The notes under the pieces are model-generated. The model did not search any database and was not told the origin of the DNA. It worked only from the letters and a program-made list of their open reading frames with translations. Shown piece after piece: positions 1 to 5,607 of a stretch of DNA of 8,578 nucleotides; positions within the stretch are counted from its first letter, which is position 1; the number at the start of each line of letters is the position of its first letter. Origin of the DNA: an uncultured Methanobrevibacter sp. (GTDB taxonomy: Archaea; Methanobacteriota; Methanobacteria; Methanobacteriales; Methanobacteriaceae); contig ONIK01000085.1 of NCBI GenBank assembly GCA_900317865.1, forward strand, positions 1 through 8,578. Direction: 5' to 3'. The position numbers and the translations under genes are program-made.

Positions 1-17
1 AACCTTGTAGAAACCCT
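1..17. repeat. Left terminal inverted repeat of the IS
   Basis: AACCTTGTAGAAACCCT is the exact reverse complement of 1250-1266. The last base (17) is also the final base, on the minus strand, of the transposase TGA stop codon (19-17). Confidence 0.9.
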
Positions 18-982
18 CATTTAAATATCTGAATTGCTCTGTAAATGTTGTATAATACATCTTTGAGTTTTGTTTCTTTATTTTGGAGTTTTGTACTTCT
101 ACTATAGTTTCCTCCGTTGAATCTTCTTTTTATTACATAAATTACACTTTCTACATTCATTCTTCGTGCGTAAACGTCGTGCCAGAAGATTGTTGCACTA
201 TTTAGTCTGTAATGTCCTGTTTTTGCTCGTGTTTTTAATGGTATCTGGTCGAATGCACCTACTTCTTCATTTATGCATTTTCTTATTGGTTCTGTGTCAT
301 ATGCTTTGTCTGCTAGGATGTAGTGTGGTTTGTATGGTTTTAATTGTCTTATTGATGGTATTGCGAATTGTGTATCGTATTTTGGACCTCGATTTGCTGC
401 ATAATTTAAGATCATTCTTGTGTTGACATCTATTGCAATATGGTTTTTAATGTAGCTTTTTCTGCATTTGCCTCTTATTTTTGCGTAATAATGGTCTGCA
501 TAGTCACTTGTATGTCCGGTTCCATCCATTGCAGCTAATTCACAATCAATTGGATGCATAAACAATATTAAATTATTTAAATCTTTTAATTTTGTGTCTG
601 ACATCCGTACAAAGAATTTCTGAATTGTTGTGTAGTGTGGAAGCTTGTTAAGTTTTAAATATTTGGTTATTTTATCAGAAACATCTAAAATTTCAATTAT
701 TTCACGATATGTTGTTTTTAAGTAAGTTTTCATTGCTAAAATAGTGAATAATTGAGGTTGATTATAAATATGATTGCTATAATCACAGGAATACTTTGAA
801 AATATCCATTTTGCATAGTTAAATATCAATTCAACAAAATCAAGCAATCTATTTTGATTTTGACCAATTTTAAATAGTTTTTCTTCTTGAGTTTTTCCAT
901 CAATCTTAAGTCCAAAATCCAAATGGTTTAAATGTCTTGAATTCAAATAGTAATATGGAGAATAGTTTATTTTAGCATACAT
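17..982 (-). CDS. DDE transposase (IS4/IS5 superfamily)
   Basis: The protein would cut and join the ends of the surrounding insertion sequence. In its 321 residues a DDE triad can be proposed: D153 in the motif AMDGTGHTSD, D225 in ILADKAYD, and E278 in RRMNVESV, followed by IKRRFNGG, which matches the 'VE..f..iK..f' signature of IS4/IS5-type RNase H-fold transposases. The region before residue 145 is helical and basic, fitting an N-terminal DNA-binding part (YLKTTYREIIEIL, then HYTTIQKFF). The frame is intact and the stop codon lies in the left TIR, so the enzyme may be active. A TATA-like element sits 24-33 bases upstream of the ATG and there is no convincing GGTGAT site, so the mRNA may be nearly leaderless. 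The family assignment beyond the superfamily is uncertain. Confidence 0.9.
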   Translation of the reverse strand: MYAKINYSPYYYLNSRHLNHLDFGLKIDGKTQEEKLFKIGQNQNRLLDFVELIFNYAKWIFSKYSCDYSNHIYNQPQLFTILAMKTYLKTTYREIIEILDVSDKITKYLKLNKLPHYTTIQKFFVRMSDTKLKDLNNLILFMHPIDCELAAMDGTGHTSDYADHYYAKIRGKCRKSYIKNHIAIDVNTRMILNYAANRGPKYDTQFAIPSIRQLKPYKPHYILADKAYDTEPIRKCINEEVGAFDQIPLKTRAKTGHYRLNSATIFWHDVYARRMNVESVIYVIKRRFNGGNYSRSTKLQNKETKLKDVLYNIYRAIQIFK

Positions 983-1005
983 ATTAATAATTATTCTCCA
1001 TTATT

Positions 1006-1015
1006 CTATTTATAA
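1006..1015 (-). promoter_or_regulatory. TATA box of the transposase gene
   Basis: On the minus strand this reads TTATAAATAG, a good archaeal TATA element. Its centre is about 28 bases before the ATG at 982, which would put the transcription start within a few bases of the start codon. This is read from sequence only. Confidence 0.45.
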
Positions 1016-1249
1016 CTTATTATTCATTTTTTTAATGAATATCAAATATTATTTCAAGTGTAAAAAAATTAAAGTAATTAAATCGCTTAAAATTAAAATC
1101 CAAGCAATTTAATTAAAATTTTTTTGCGAAGAATAAATTCAAGTGTAAAATAAAAAGAACCGAAACATGTTAAAATTAAAAACAAAGAGAAAAAAACAAT
1201 TATTTAACAAAAATAAACAATAAATGTCGATATTCACTTAAATTTTGAC
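1016..1249. other. Non-coding right-hand part of the IS, with a hairpin and a 13-bp direct repeat
   Basis: I see no gene here on either strand. A 7-bp hairpin with a T5 loop lies at 1022-1040 (ATTCATT / AATGAAT). A 13-bp direct repeat, TTCAAGTGTAAAA, occurs at 1053-1065 and 1138-1150. These could be transposase binding or regulatory sites, or chance in A/T-rich DNA. Confidence 0.4.
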
Positions 1250-1266
1250 AGGGTTTCTACAAGGTT
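1250..1266. repeat. Right terminal inverted repeat of the IS
   Basis: AGGGTTTCTACAAGGTT is the perfect reverse complement of positions 1-17. The sequence just outside is ATTTTACT; if a target duplication exists, its copy should lie immediately left of the window. Confidence 0.9.
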
Positions 1267-1421
1267 ATTTTACTAAATTACATGTTTAAAAAGATGAAAA
1301 AACAAAAAGAAGAAGAAAAACTTGTTGTAATTTAGATGAATAAAAAATGGTTCTGTCTAAATTGTCATGATGTAACTTCGATTTATAGAGTTTCAATGAA
1401 TCTGCTGAAATTATTAAAATT

Positions 1422-1955
1422 TTAAATAATTCGCATAAATCTTTCTTTAATAAATTCTGGAGTCATTTCAATGATTGGTGCTTTGGAATTACCTGGTTCA
1501 CAGTTGAATTCTACAAAATTGCATTCATCGTCTTTTATTATTTTTTCCAAATCAATTTCCTCAAATTTATAGCTTTTCAGGCCAACACTTGAAGCAATTT
1601 CTGATAGATTTAAATCTTTAGCATAGGTTTCCTGATTGCCTGTTGAACCGTATGCACCGTTATTGATTACAATCCATGTTAAGTTTCTTGGTTTGCATGC
1701 ATTGATAGTTACGAGTGAACCCATATTCATTAAAAGAGCTCCGTCTCCGTCAATAACGACAACATTTCTATTTGGTTTTGATAATGCTAATCCAAGACCG
1801 ATTGATGAGGCAAGTCCCATTGATCCAATCATATAGAATGTTTCATCTCTATCATAAATGTCATATAATTCTCTTGAAGGAAATCCGATATTGCAGACAA
1901 TCAGTTCATCATTTATTAATCCGATTATTTTTTTTAAAGCGTCTCTTCTTTTCAT
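1422..1955 (-). CDS. comE: Sulfopyruvate decarboxylase, beta subunit
   Basis: With ComD this forms the thiamine-diphosphate enzyme that decarboxylates 3-sulfopyruvate to sulfoacetaldehyde in coenzyme M synthesis. The 177 residues correspond to the pyrophosphate-binding half of TPP enzymes. The TPP/Mg motif is visible as GDG (70-72) through NNG (98-100), with ...VINNGAYGSTGNQ; a glycine-rich MGLASSIGLGLALS stretch lies at 46-59. Length agrees with archaeal ComE (about 180-190). The ATG at 1955 is preceded by GGTGAT five bases upstream, and that site contains the comD stop codon, so the genes are probably translationally coupled. No key residue is missing. A strong terminator is not obvious after the stop; only an A/T-rich run follows. 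Confidence 0.93.
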   Translation of the reverse strand: MKRRDALKKIIGLINDELIVCNIGFPSRELYDIYDRDETFYMIGSMGLASSIGLGLALSKPNRNVVVIDGDGALLMNMGSLVTINACKPRNLTWIVINNGAYGSTGNQETYAKDLNLSEIASSVGLKSYKFEEIDLEKIIKDDECNFVEFNCEPGNSKAPIIEMTPEFIKERFMRII

Positions 1956-1958
1956 ATT

Positions 1959-1964
1959 ATCACC
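1959..1964 (-). promoter_or_regulatory. GGTGAT ribosome binding site of comE overlapping the comD stop
   Basis: The minus strand reads GGTGATAATATG. GGTGAT is the full anti-16S complement used by methanogens, and its TGA is the comD stop codon. This fixes the comE start at 1955 and implies coupling of the two subunits. Confidence 0.75.
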
Positions 1965-2451
1965 AATATTTGATTTCCAATAATGTTGAAACAGGTTTTC
2001 CCTGTTCCAAGCTTAATTCCCATGATTCTCTTATAGCCTCATATGCTCCTTCTGGAGTAGCTGGTTTAAAGAAGTTATAGCCCATTGCTTCCAGAATTAA
2101 TGGTGTTGATTCACCCATTGGGACTTGTCCACATATATTTTCTCCTTCAGTTCCCCTATGGCTCATTATCATTAGAAGAGGGAATTTATACAATTCTGTC
2201 AATGACTTCAATGCATTTATTGAGTTTCCAAGGCCGGAATTCTGCATCAATATCGCAGTTTTTTTGCCGCCAAGATAAGCTCCTGCACATAATCCGATTC
2301 CTTCTTCCTCCCTTGTTACGGGCACATGAATTATGTCTTCATCTTCATCAATCATTTCCAATAATCTAGATAAGTTAACGCAGGGTACACTTACAATAAA
2401 GTCAATTCCAGCATCTTTTAGCCCATTATATACCGCTTCTGTACTATCCAT
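1960..2451 (-). CDS. comD: Sulfopyruvate decarboxylase, alpha subunit
   Basis: This is the pyrimidine-binding half of the ComDE decarboxylase of coenzyme M synthesis. The protein (163 residues from the chosen start) begins STEAVYNGLKDAGIDFIVSV, a typical ComD N-terminus. It carries TREEEGIGLCAGAYLGG at 46-62; one of the glutamates at 48-50, probably E48 by spacing to the following glycine, should activate the TPP aminopyrimidine. LMQNSGLGNSINAL follows at 68-81. I chose the ATG at 2451, not the in-frame ATG at 2481, because AGATGATAAC precedes it with the same spacing as the comE site and the extra ten residues (Lys/Leu-rich) do not look like the family. Four bases separate it from comE. Having comDE implies the cell makes its own coenzyme M. 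Confidence 0.92.
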   Translation of the reverse strand: MDSTEAVYNGLKDAGIDFIVSVPCVNLSRLLEMIDEDEDIIHVPVTREEEGIGLCAGAYLGGKKTAILMQNSGLGNSINALKSLTELYKFPLLMIMSHRGTEGENICGQVPMGESTPLILEAMGYNFFKPATPEGAYEAIRESWELSLEQGKPVSTLLEIKYW

Positions 2452-2520
2452 GTTATCATCTTTTAATTTTAATTTTAACATATTTTGTTTACTTTATTTT
2501 CCTAATTAATGTTAGATAGT

Positions 2521-2536
2521 AACATATATATTAAAT
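2521..2536. promoter_or_regulatory. Symmetrical TATA element between comD and cofH
   Basis: ACATATATATTAAA lies in the 104-base divergent spacer. For cofH its centre is about 27 bases before the ATG at 2556, predicting a transcript starting at or within a few bases of the start codon. On the other strand the same near-palindromic element (TTTAATATATATG) could direct comD, leaving a leader of about 50 bases that contains its ribosome binding site. Shared use is an inference. Confidence 0.5.
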
Positions 2537-2555
2537 TATTTACTTATTTATATTC

Positions 2556-3674
2556 ATGTTTGATAAACTACCGGTTTCTTCAAAAACAGAAAAGATTTTG
2601 ACTAAATCTTTAGATGAAATGATTTCTGTTGAAGAAGCTAATCATTTGATGAATATTAAGGGAGCTGATTTTTACCCTTTGATGGCTACTGCAGATTATT
2701 TGCGTAGCGAAATTGTTGGAGATGATGTTACATTCATTAACAACTGTAATATTAACTTCACTAACATTTGTACTGTTAGATGTGGATTTTGTGCTTTTGG
2801 AAAAGATGAAGATGACCCTGATGCTTATATTTTGGATGATGAAGCTATTTTGGCCAAAGCTCAGGGTGCAGTTGATAATGGTGCCCGTGAATTTACTCTG
2901 ATGGGTGGTGTACATCCTGATGCAGACATTGAATATTATGAGCATTTATTGCTTTTGCTCAAGGGTGAATTTCCAGATGTCATGATTCATGGTTTTTCAC
3001 CTACAATGATTAATGATGCTGCCATTGCATCAGGTATGGATATGGCTGAAGCCTGTGAGAGATTGAAATCTGCAGGACTTGATACATTGCCCGGAACTGC
3101 AGCTGAAATTTTAACGGACCGTTCCAGAGAAATAATCTGTCCTGAAAAGGTTAGCGTAAGCGAATGGGTTGATGCCGTTAGAACTGCTCATGAAGCCGGC
3201 ATTCCTGGTTCTGCTACCATTATGTATGGGCATGTGGAAACTTTGGAAGAGCGTGTTGAACATATAGACATCCTCCGTAAATTGCAGGAAGAAACACATG
3301 GATTTACTGAGTTTATTCCAATGACATTTATGCATGAACACTCTCCAATATTTTTGGAAGGCCAGAAAAACTTGGGTGCTACAGGTACTGAAGACTTAAA
3401 GTTATATGCAGTTTCCAGATTAATGCTGAGAGATCTAATTCCAAACCTTCAGGTTTCCTGGGTTAAAATGGGTTTCAGATTTGCTCAGGTAGTTCTCACT
3501 GCAGGAGCCAATGATTTAGGTGGCACTTTAGGTGGAGATGAATTATCGGAAGCATCAGGTGCTCCTGATGGCGTTGACGCTTCTATCGAAACCCTTGTAA
3601 ATATGGTCAGAAATCTTGGAAGAAATCCTATAGAAAGAAATTCTAAATACACTGAATTTTATTCTATCAAATAA
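2556..3674 (+). CDS. cofH: FO synthase subunit 2 (radical SAM 5-amino-6-ribitylaminouracil / tyrosine 4-hydroxyphenyl transferase)
   Basis: CofH joins the hydroxybenzyl part of L-tyrosine to 5-amino-6-(D-ribitylamino)uracil; CofG then closes the ring to give FO, the chromophore of coenzyme F420. The radical SAM cluster motif is C72-TVR-C76-GF-C79, preceded by NINFTNI as usual for this family. The GANDLGGTLGGDELSEASG segment near residues 317-335 is the characteristic C-terminal signature of the CofG/CofH/MqnC/MqnE group. At 372 residues it is normal length. The context (archaeal methanogen, next to CoM genes) favours CofH over the menaquinone enzymes MqnC/MqnE. No ribosome binding site precedes the ATG; a TATA element sits about 27 bases upstream. 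cofG is not in the window. Confidence 0.93.
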   Translation: MFDKLPVSSKTEKILTKSLDEMISVEEANHLMNIKGADFYPLMATADYLRSEIVGDDVTFINNCNINFTNICTVRCGFCAFGKDEDDPDAYILDDEAILAKAQGAVDNGAREFTLMGGVHPDADIEYYEHLLLLLKGEFPDVMIHGFSPTMINDAAIASGMDMAEACERLKSAGLDTLPGTAAEILTDRSREIICPEKVSVSEWVDAVRTAHEAGIPGSATIMYGHVETLEERVEHIDILRKLQEETHGFTEFIPMTFMHEHSPIFLEGQKNLGATGTEDLKLYAVSRLMLRDLIPNLQVSWVKMGFRFAQVVLTAGANDLGGTLGGDELSEASGAPDGVDASIETLVNMVRNLGRNPIERNSKYTEFYSIK

Positions 3675-3709
3675 ATTAATAAATCTCAAAAATAAAAGTA
3701 GTTTATCGA

Positions 3710-3731
3710 ATGATGTATTAATTTACATCAT
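3710..3731. promoter_or_regulatory. 8-bp perfect dyad between cofH and the kinase gene
   Basis: ATGATGTA at 3710-3717 pairs perfectly with TACATCAT at 3724-3731 around a TTAATT centre. It lies 36 bases after the cofH stop and 27 bases before the next ATG. It could be an operator for the downstream gene or a hairpin in the cofH 3' end. There is no T tract after it, so a terminator is less likely. Confidence 0.3.
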
Positions 3732-3758
3732 CAATCATTTAATTTACAGTGACATATC

Positions 3759-4328
3759 ATGAAATTTATCGTAATTGACGGACTTGATGGGTCTGGAAAG
3801 GATACACAAATAGATTTGCTTGCACAATATTATAGAAATCAAGGAAAAAATGTTGTTGTACGTTCGCATCCGTGTGATGACAATAAGTATGGTCGTAAAT
3901 CCAGACAGGCACTTCAAAAAACAGGCAAATTCAATCATATAAAAGCTACTATTTATTTTGGTCTGGATGCAATCAGATCAGTTCGTAAATACTCTCATGA
4001 TGATAAAATAGATGTTTTAATTTTTTCTAGATACATTCTTGCCGTAATGTATCTTCCCGGTGTTGTAAATACCATTACCTATAAAATTGTTAGTGCTGTA
4101 CTTCCGACATCAGATACAATGTTCTTTTTGGATGTTACACCAGAAGAATCTCTCAAAAGAATCGGTTCAAGGGATGAGGAAATCGAAATGTTTGAAAATA
4201 TGGAATCTCTTACTAAGAATAGGGAAAATTCCAAAAAATTCACTTATAACTGGAATGTTATTGATGGAAATCAGTCTATTGAAGAAATCAATCGCCAGAT
4301 TATTGACCGGTGTACGGAATATGACTAG
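3759..4328 (+). CDS. Thymidylate-kinase-like P-loop nucleotide kinase
   Basis: The 189-residue protein resembles dTMP kinase, which makes dTDP from dTMP and ATP. It has an N-terminal Walker A, GLDGSGKDTQ at 8-17, right after FIVIDG as in TMK. Lid-like arginines lie at ESLKRIGSRDEE (130-141), followed by EMFEN, similar to the 'RFE' of the family. The usual 'DRY' motif is changed: here it reads IFSRY with Ser at 90, and the usual REPGGT segment is replaced by RSHPCDDNKYGRKSR. It could be a diverged dTMP kinase or a paralogue acting on another nucleotide. AGTGAC about six bases before the ATG is an acceptable ribosome binding site. A T7 run follows its stop. I left the symbol blank because of the altered motifs. 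Confidence 0.75.
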   Translation: MKFIVIDGLDGSGKDTQIDLLAQYYRNQGKNVVVRSHPCDDNKYGRKSRQALQKTGKFNHIKATIYFGLDAIRSVRKYSHDDKIDVLIFSRYILAVMYLPGVVNTITYKIVSAVLPTSDTMFFLDVTPEESLKRIGSRDEEIEMFENMESLTKNRENSKKFTYNWNVIDGNQSIEEINRQIIDRCTEYD

Positions 4329-4330
4329 TT

Positions 4331-4346
4331 ATTATTATTTTTTTAA
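4331..4346 (+). terminator. T-rich archaeal terminator after the kinase gene
   Basis: ATTATTATTTTTTTAA starts two bases after the stop codon and includes a T7 run (4338-4344) with no hairpin. T-rich tracts alone terminate archaeal RNA polymerase. A new promoter follows within 20 bases. Confidence 0.5.
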
Positions 4347-4361
4347 TACTTTAAACACAAC

Positions 4362-4372
4362 TTATATATATA
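4362..4372 (+). promoter_or_regulatory. TATA box of the TPR gene
   Basis: TTATATATATA is centred about 27 bases before the ATG at 4394, with no ribosome binding site between. The predicted start of transcription is at or just before the start codon, so the message may be leaderless. Confidence 0.55.
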
Positions 4373-4393
4373 ATAAAAATATAATATTAATGT

Positions 4394-5242
4394 ATGTGCG
4401 AAAAATTACTAGACCATTACGAAGAAGAAAAAAATTTTGAAGAGGTAATAAAATTAATAGATGAAATAATTTTACAAAATCCTGAAAAAGCCTCATCACT
4501 ACTTTTTAGAAAAGCAAATGCATTAATAGAACTTAAAAAATACTCTCAAGCTATTACAACCCTAAAAGTATATGTTAAAGATTGTTCCGAAAATGAAAAA
4601 ATCAAAGCTTATACGGTTATTGCAACATGTTACATGCATTTGGACAATGAAGAAAAGGCAGATGAATATCTGTTGAAAACACTGGAATTGGACCCTGAAA
4701 ATGATATAATCCTTAAACATTTGTCTTACGGTTCATATATTAGGCAGGAACATGAAAAATGCTATGGGTATATACAACAATTGATTGAAATTGAAAAGGC
4801 CGATATCGAAGATTATACCAATCTAATATTTTGCTGCATTCAACTGGACAGGATAGATGAAGCTCTTGAATATGCTGAAAAAGTAATTGAGTTGGATCCA
4901 ACAAATTTGGATGTTTTTGCGACATTAACCATTGTTTATGAAGATTTGGAAGATAAAGAAAAATTAAAAGATGTTTGTGAAAGAATCATTAATTTAAAAG
5001 ATGATGGCACATTGCAGATTATACTTTTAAAGGCCCAGGCATTATTGGAACTGGGGCGAAAAGAAGAAGCTTTTGAATTTGTAAACAAGGCTATCAAATT
5101 AAATCCATATGATCCCTTTCCATACTTGATGAAAGGTATGTTGTACAATAAGTTAAAAATGTTTGAACATGCACAGGAATGCTTCAGTGAGGCATTCAAT
5201 TTAAATCCTGAATTGCTGCTGATGATAGAAAAATTAAAATAA
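4394..5242 (+). CDS. Tetratricopeptide-repeat protein
   Basis: This 282-residue protein is made almost wholly of TPR helix pairs, a scaffold for protein-protein contacts. About seven to eight units can be traced, roughly at 4-30, 33-66, 69-101, 104-134, 137-170, 172-204, 207-237 and 240-273. The best ones end in the classic pattern, for example DEALEYAEKVIELDPTN (155-171), KEEAFEFVNKAIKLNPYD (223-240) and EHAQECFSEAFNLNP (258-272). No signal peptide, membrane segment or catalytic domain is seen, so it is probably cytoplasmic. It has its own TATA box. The partner cannot be named. A tRNA-like hairpin begins two bases after its stop codon, so that structure would form the 3' end of its mRNA. Confidence 0.88.
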   Translation: MCEKLLDHYEEEKNFEEVIKLIDEIILQNPEKASSLLFRKANALIELKKYSQAITTLKVYVKDCSENEKIKAYTVIATCYMHLDNEEKADEYLLKTLELDPENDIILKHLSYGSYIRQEHEKCYGYIQQLIEIEKADIEDYTNLIFCCIQLDRIDEALEYAEKVIELDPTNLDVFATLTIVYEDLEDKEKLKDVCERIINLKDDGTLQIILLKAQALLELGRKEEAFEFVNKAIKLNPYDPFPYLMKGMLYNKLKMFEHAQECFSEAFNLNPELLLMIEKLK

Positions 5243-5243
5243 T

Positions 5244-5282
5244 GGTAGAAATTCTTTGTTGGGTTCGATTCCCAATTCTACC
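5244..5282 (+). ncRNA. tRNA minihelix: acceptor stem and T-arm only
   Basis: GGTAGAA (5244-5250) pairs perfectly with TTCTACC (5276-5282) as a 7-bp acceptor stem. TTGGG (5259-5263) pairs perfectly with CCCAA (5271-5275) around the canonical T-loop TTCGATT (5264-5270), and the T-stem abuts the acceptor strand directly, as in real tRNA. Only eight bases (ATTCTTTG) stand where the D-arm, anticodon arm and variable loop should be, so this cannot decode. It may be a tRNA gene reduced by internal deletion, a tRNA-mimicking 3' end on the TPR message, or a relic of integration at a tRNA. A T-rich run follows at 5283-5295, so it may also act as a terminator hairpin. No CCA is encoded. Confidence 0.6.
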
Positions 5283-5295
5283 TTGTTTGTTTTTT
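5283..5295 (+). terminator. T-rich tract after the tRNA-like hairpin
   Basis: TTGTTTGTTTTTT follows the 12-bp-equivalent hairpin directly. This is the likely end of the TPR transcript. Confidence 0.5.
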
Positions 5296-5312
5296 CATTT
5301 CTCCTTTTAAAT

Positions 5313-5349
5313 GAATTGGAATAGAGAAGTGGTCTTCCTATTTCAATTC
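5313..5349. terminator. Long hairpin between convergent genes
   Basis: GAATTGGAATAG (5313-5324) pairs with CTATTTCAATTC (5338-5349) with a single G-T pair, and after one bulged A (5325) the stem continues GAAG/CTTC around a TGGT loop. Sixteen pairs in all. It ends at the stop codon of the minus-strand 85-residue gene, so it would be the 3' hairpin of the priS unit. On neither strand is it followed at once by a strong T run, so its role as terminator or RNA-stabilising stem is inferred. Confidence 0.45.
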
Positions 5350-5606
5350 TATAATATTTCTTTAATGCCGCTGTCTGTAATAATCATTAGTGAATTGAGA
5401 TTTTCCATCATTAACGAAGCAATAGGGTGAGTTTGGATATCCTTATTCATTAAAACAAGTTCCTTATCTACAATATCCACCCAGTTAACATTATAAATAA
5501 CAACTCCATTAACAATTAATCCTAAATATTCTGGAACAAATCTATTTTCGTTCATTTCTTCAAAAAACTGATTTTCACGTAAAATCTGTCTTAAAACATT
5601 ATCCAT
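5349..5606 (-). CDS. Unrecognised small protein encoded after priS
   Basis: I do not recognise this 85-residue protein. It begins MDNVLRQILRENQFFEEMNE. The segment from about residue 26 to 48 (YLGLIVNGVVIYNVNWVDIV) looks like alternating beta strands, and the C-terminal ENLNSLMIITDSGIKEIL ends right at the hairpin. There is no signal peptide or zinc motif. The ATG at 5606 is one base beyond the priS stop and has a partial site (GAAGTGAT) nine bases before it; in-frame ATGs further upstream lie inside priS and lack a site. The arrangement implies co-transcription and probably coupling with priS, hinting at a role near replication, but this is context only. Confidence 0.65.
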   Translation of the reverse strand: MDNVLRQILRENQFFEEMNENRFVPEYLGLIVNGVVIYNVNWVDIVDKELVLMNKDIQTHPIASLMMENLNSLMIITDSGIKEIL

Positions 5607-5607
5607 A

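Larger units (their letters stand above)
1..1266 (-). mobile_element. Insertion sequence with 17-bp perfect TIRs and one DDE transposase
   Basis: The element is bounded by perfect 17-bp inverted repeats at 1-17 and 1250-1266 and encodes a single transposase of 321 residues on the minus strand. The left repeat begins at the first base of the window, so the left flank and any target-site duplication cannot be seen, and the repeat might extend further left. About 267 bases between the transposase start and the right TIR are non-coding, which is long for a simple IS. The transposase stop codon overlaps the inner base of the left TIR. The size resembles ISM1, described long ago from Methanobrevibacter smithii, but I cannot confirm identity from memory of its sequence. 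Confidence 0.88.

Noticed and set aside
1267..1421. Spacer between the IS and comE with a short frame of about 13 codons (MKKQKEEEKLVVI).
   Set aside because: Too short and low-complexity, with no ribosome binding site; I see no gene or remnant there.
2452..2481. Upstream in-frame ATG of comD adding MLKLKLKDDN.
   Set aside because: No ribosome binding site before it, whereas the ATG at 2451 has one with the same spacing as comE and gives the usual ComD N-terminus.
2610..2945. Antisense open frames over cofH and other genes.
   Set aside because: They run opposite to strongly conserved coding sequence and show no recognisable domains; they are by-products of codon bias.
3590..3601. AACCCTTGTAAA inside cofH resembles part of the IS terminal repeat.
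   Set aside because: The match is short and broken, and lies within an intact conserved coding region; chance similarity.
5243..5257. TGGTAGAAATTCT read as a leftover D-arm of a tRNA rather than an acceptor strand.
   Set aside because: It does resemble some D-arms, but its seven bases pair perfectly with the strand after the T-arm, which an acceptor stem explains better. A deletion history involving both cannot be excluded.
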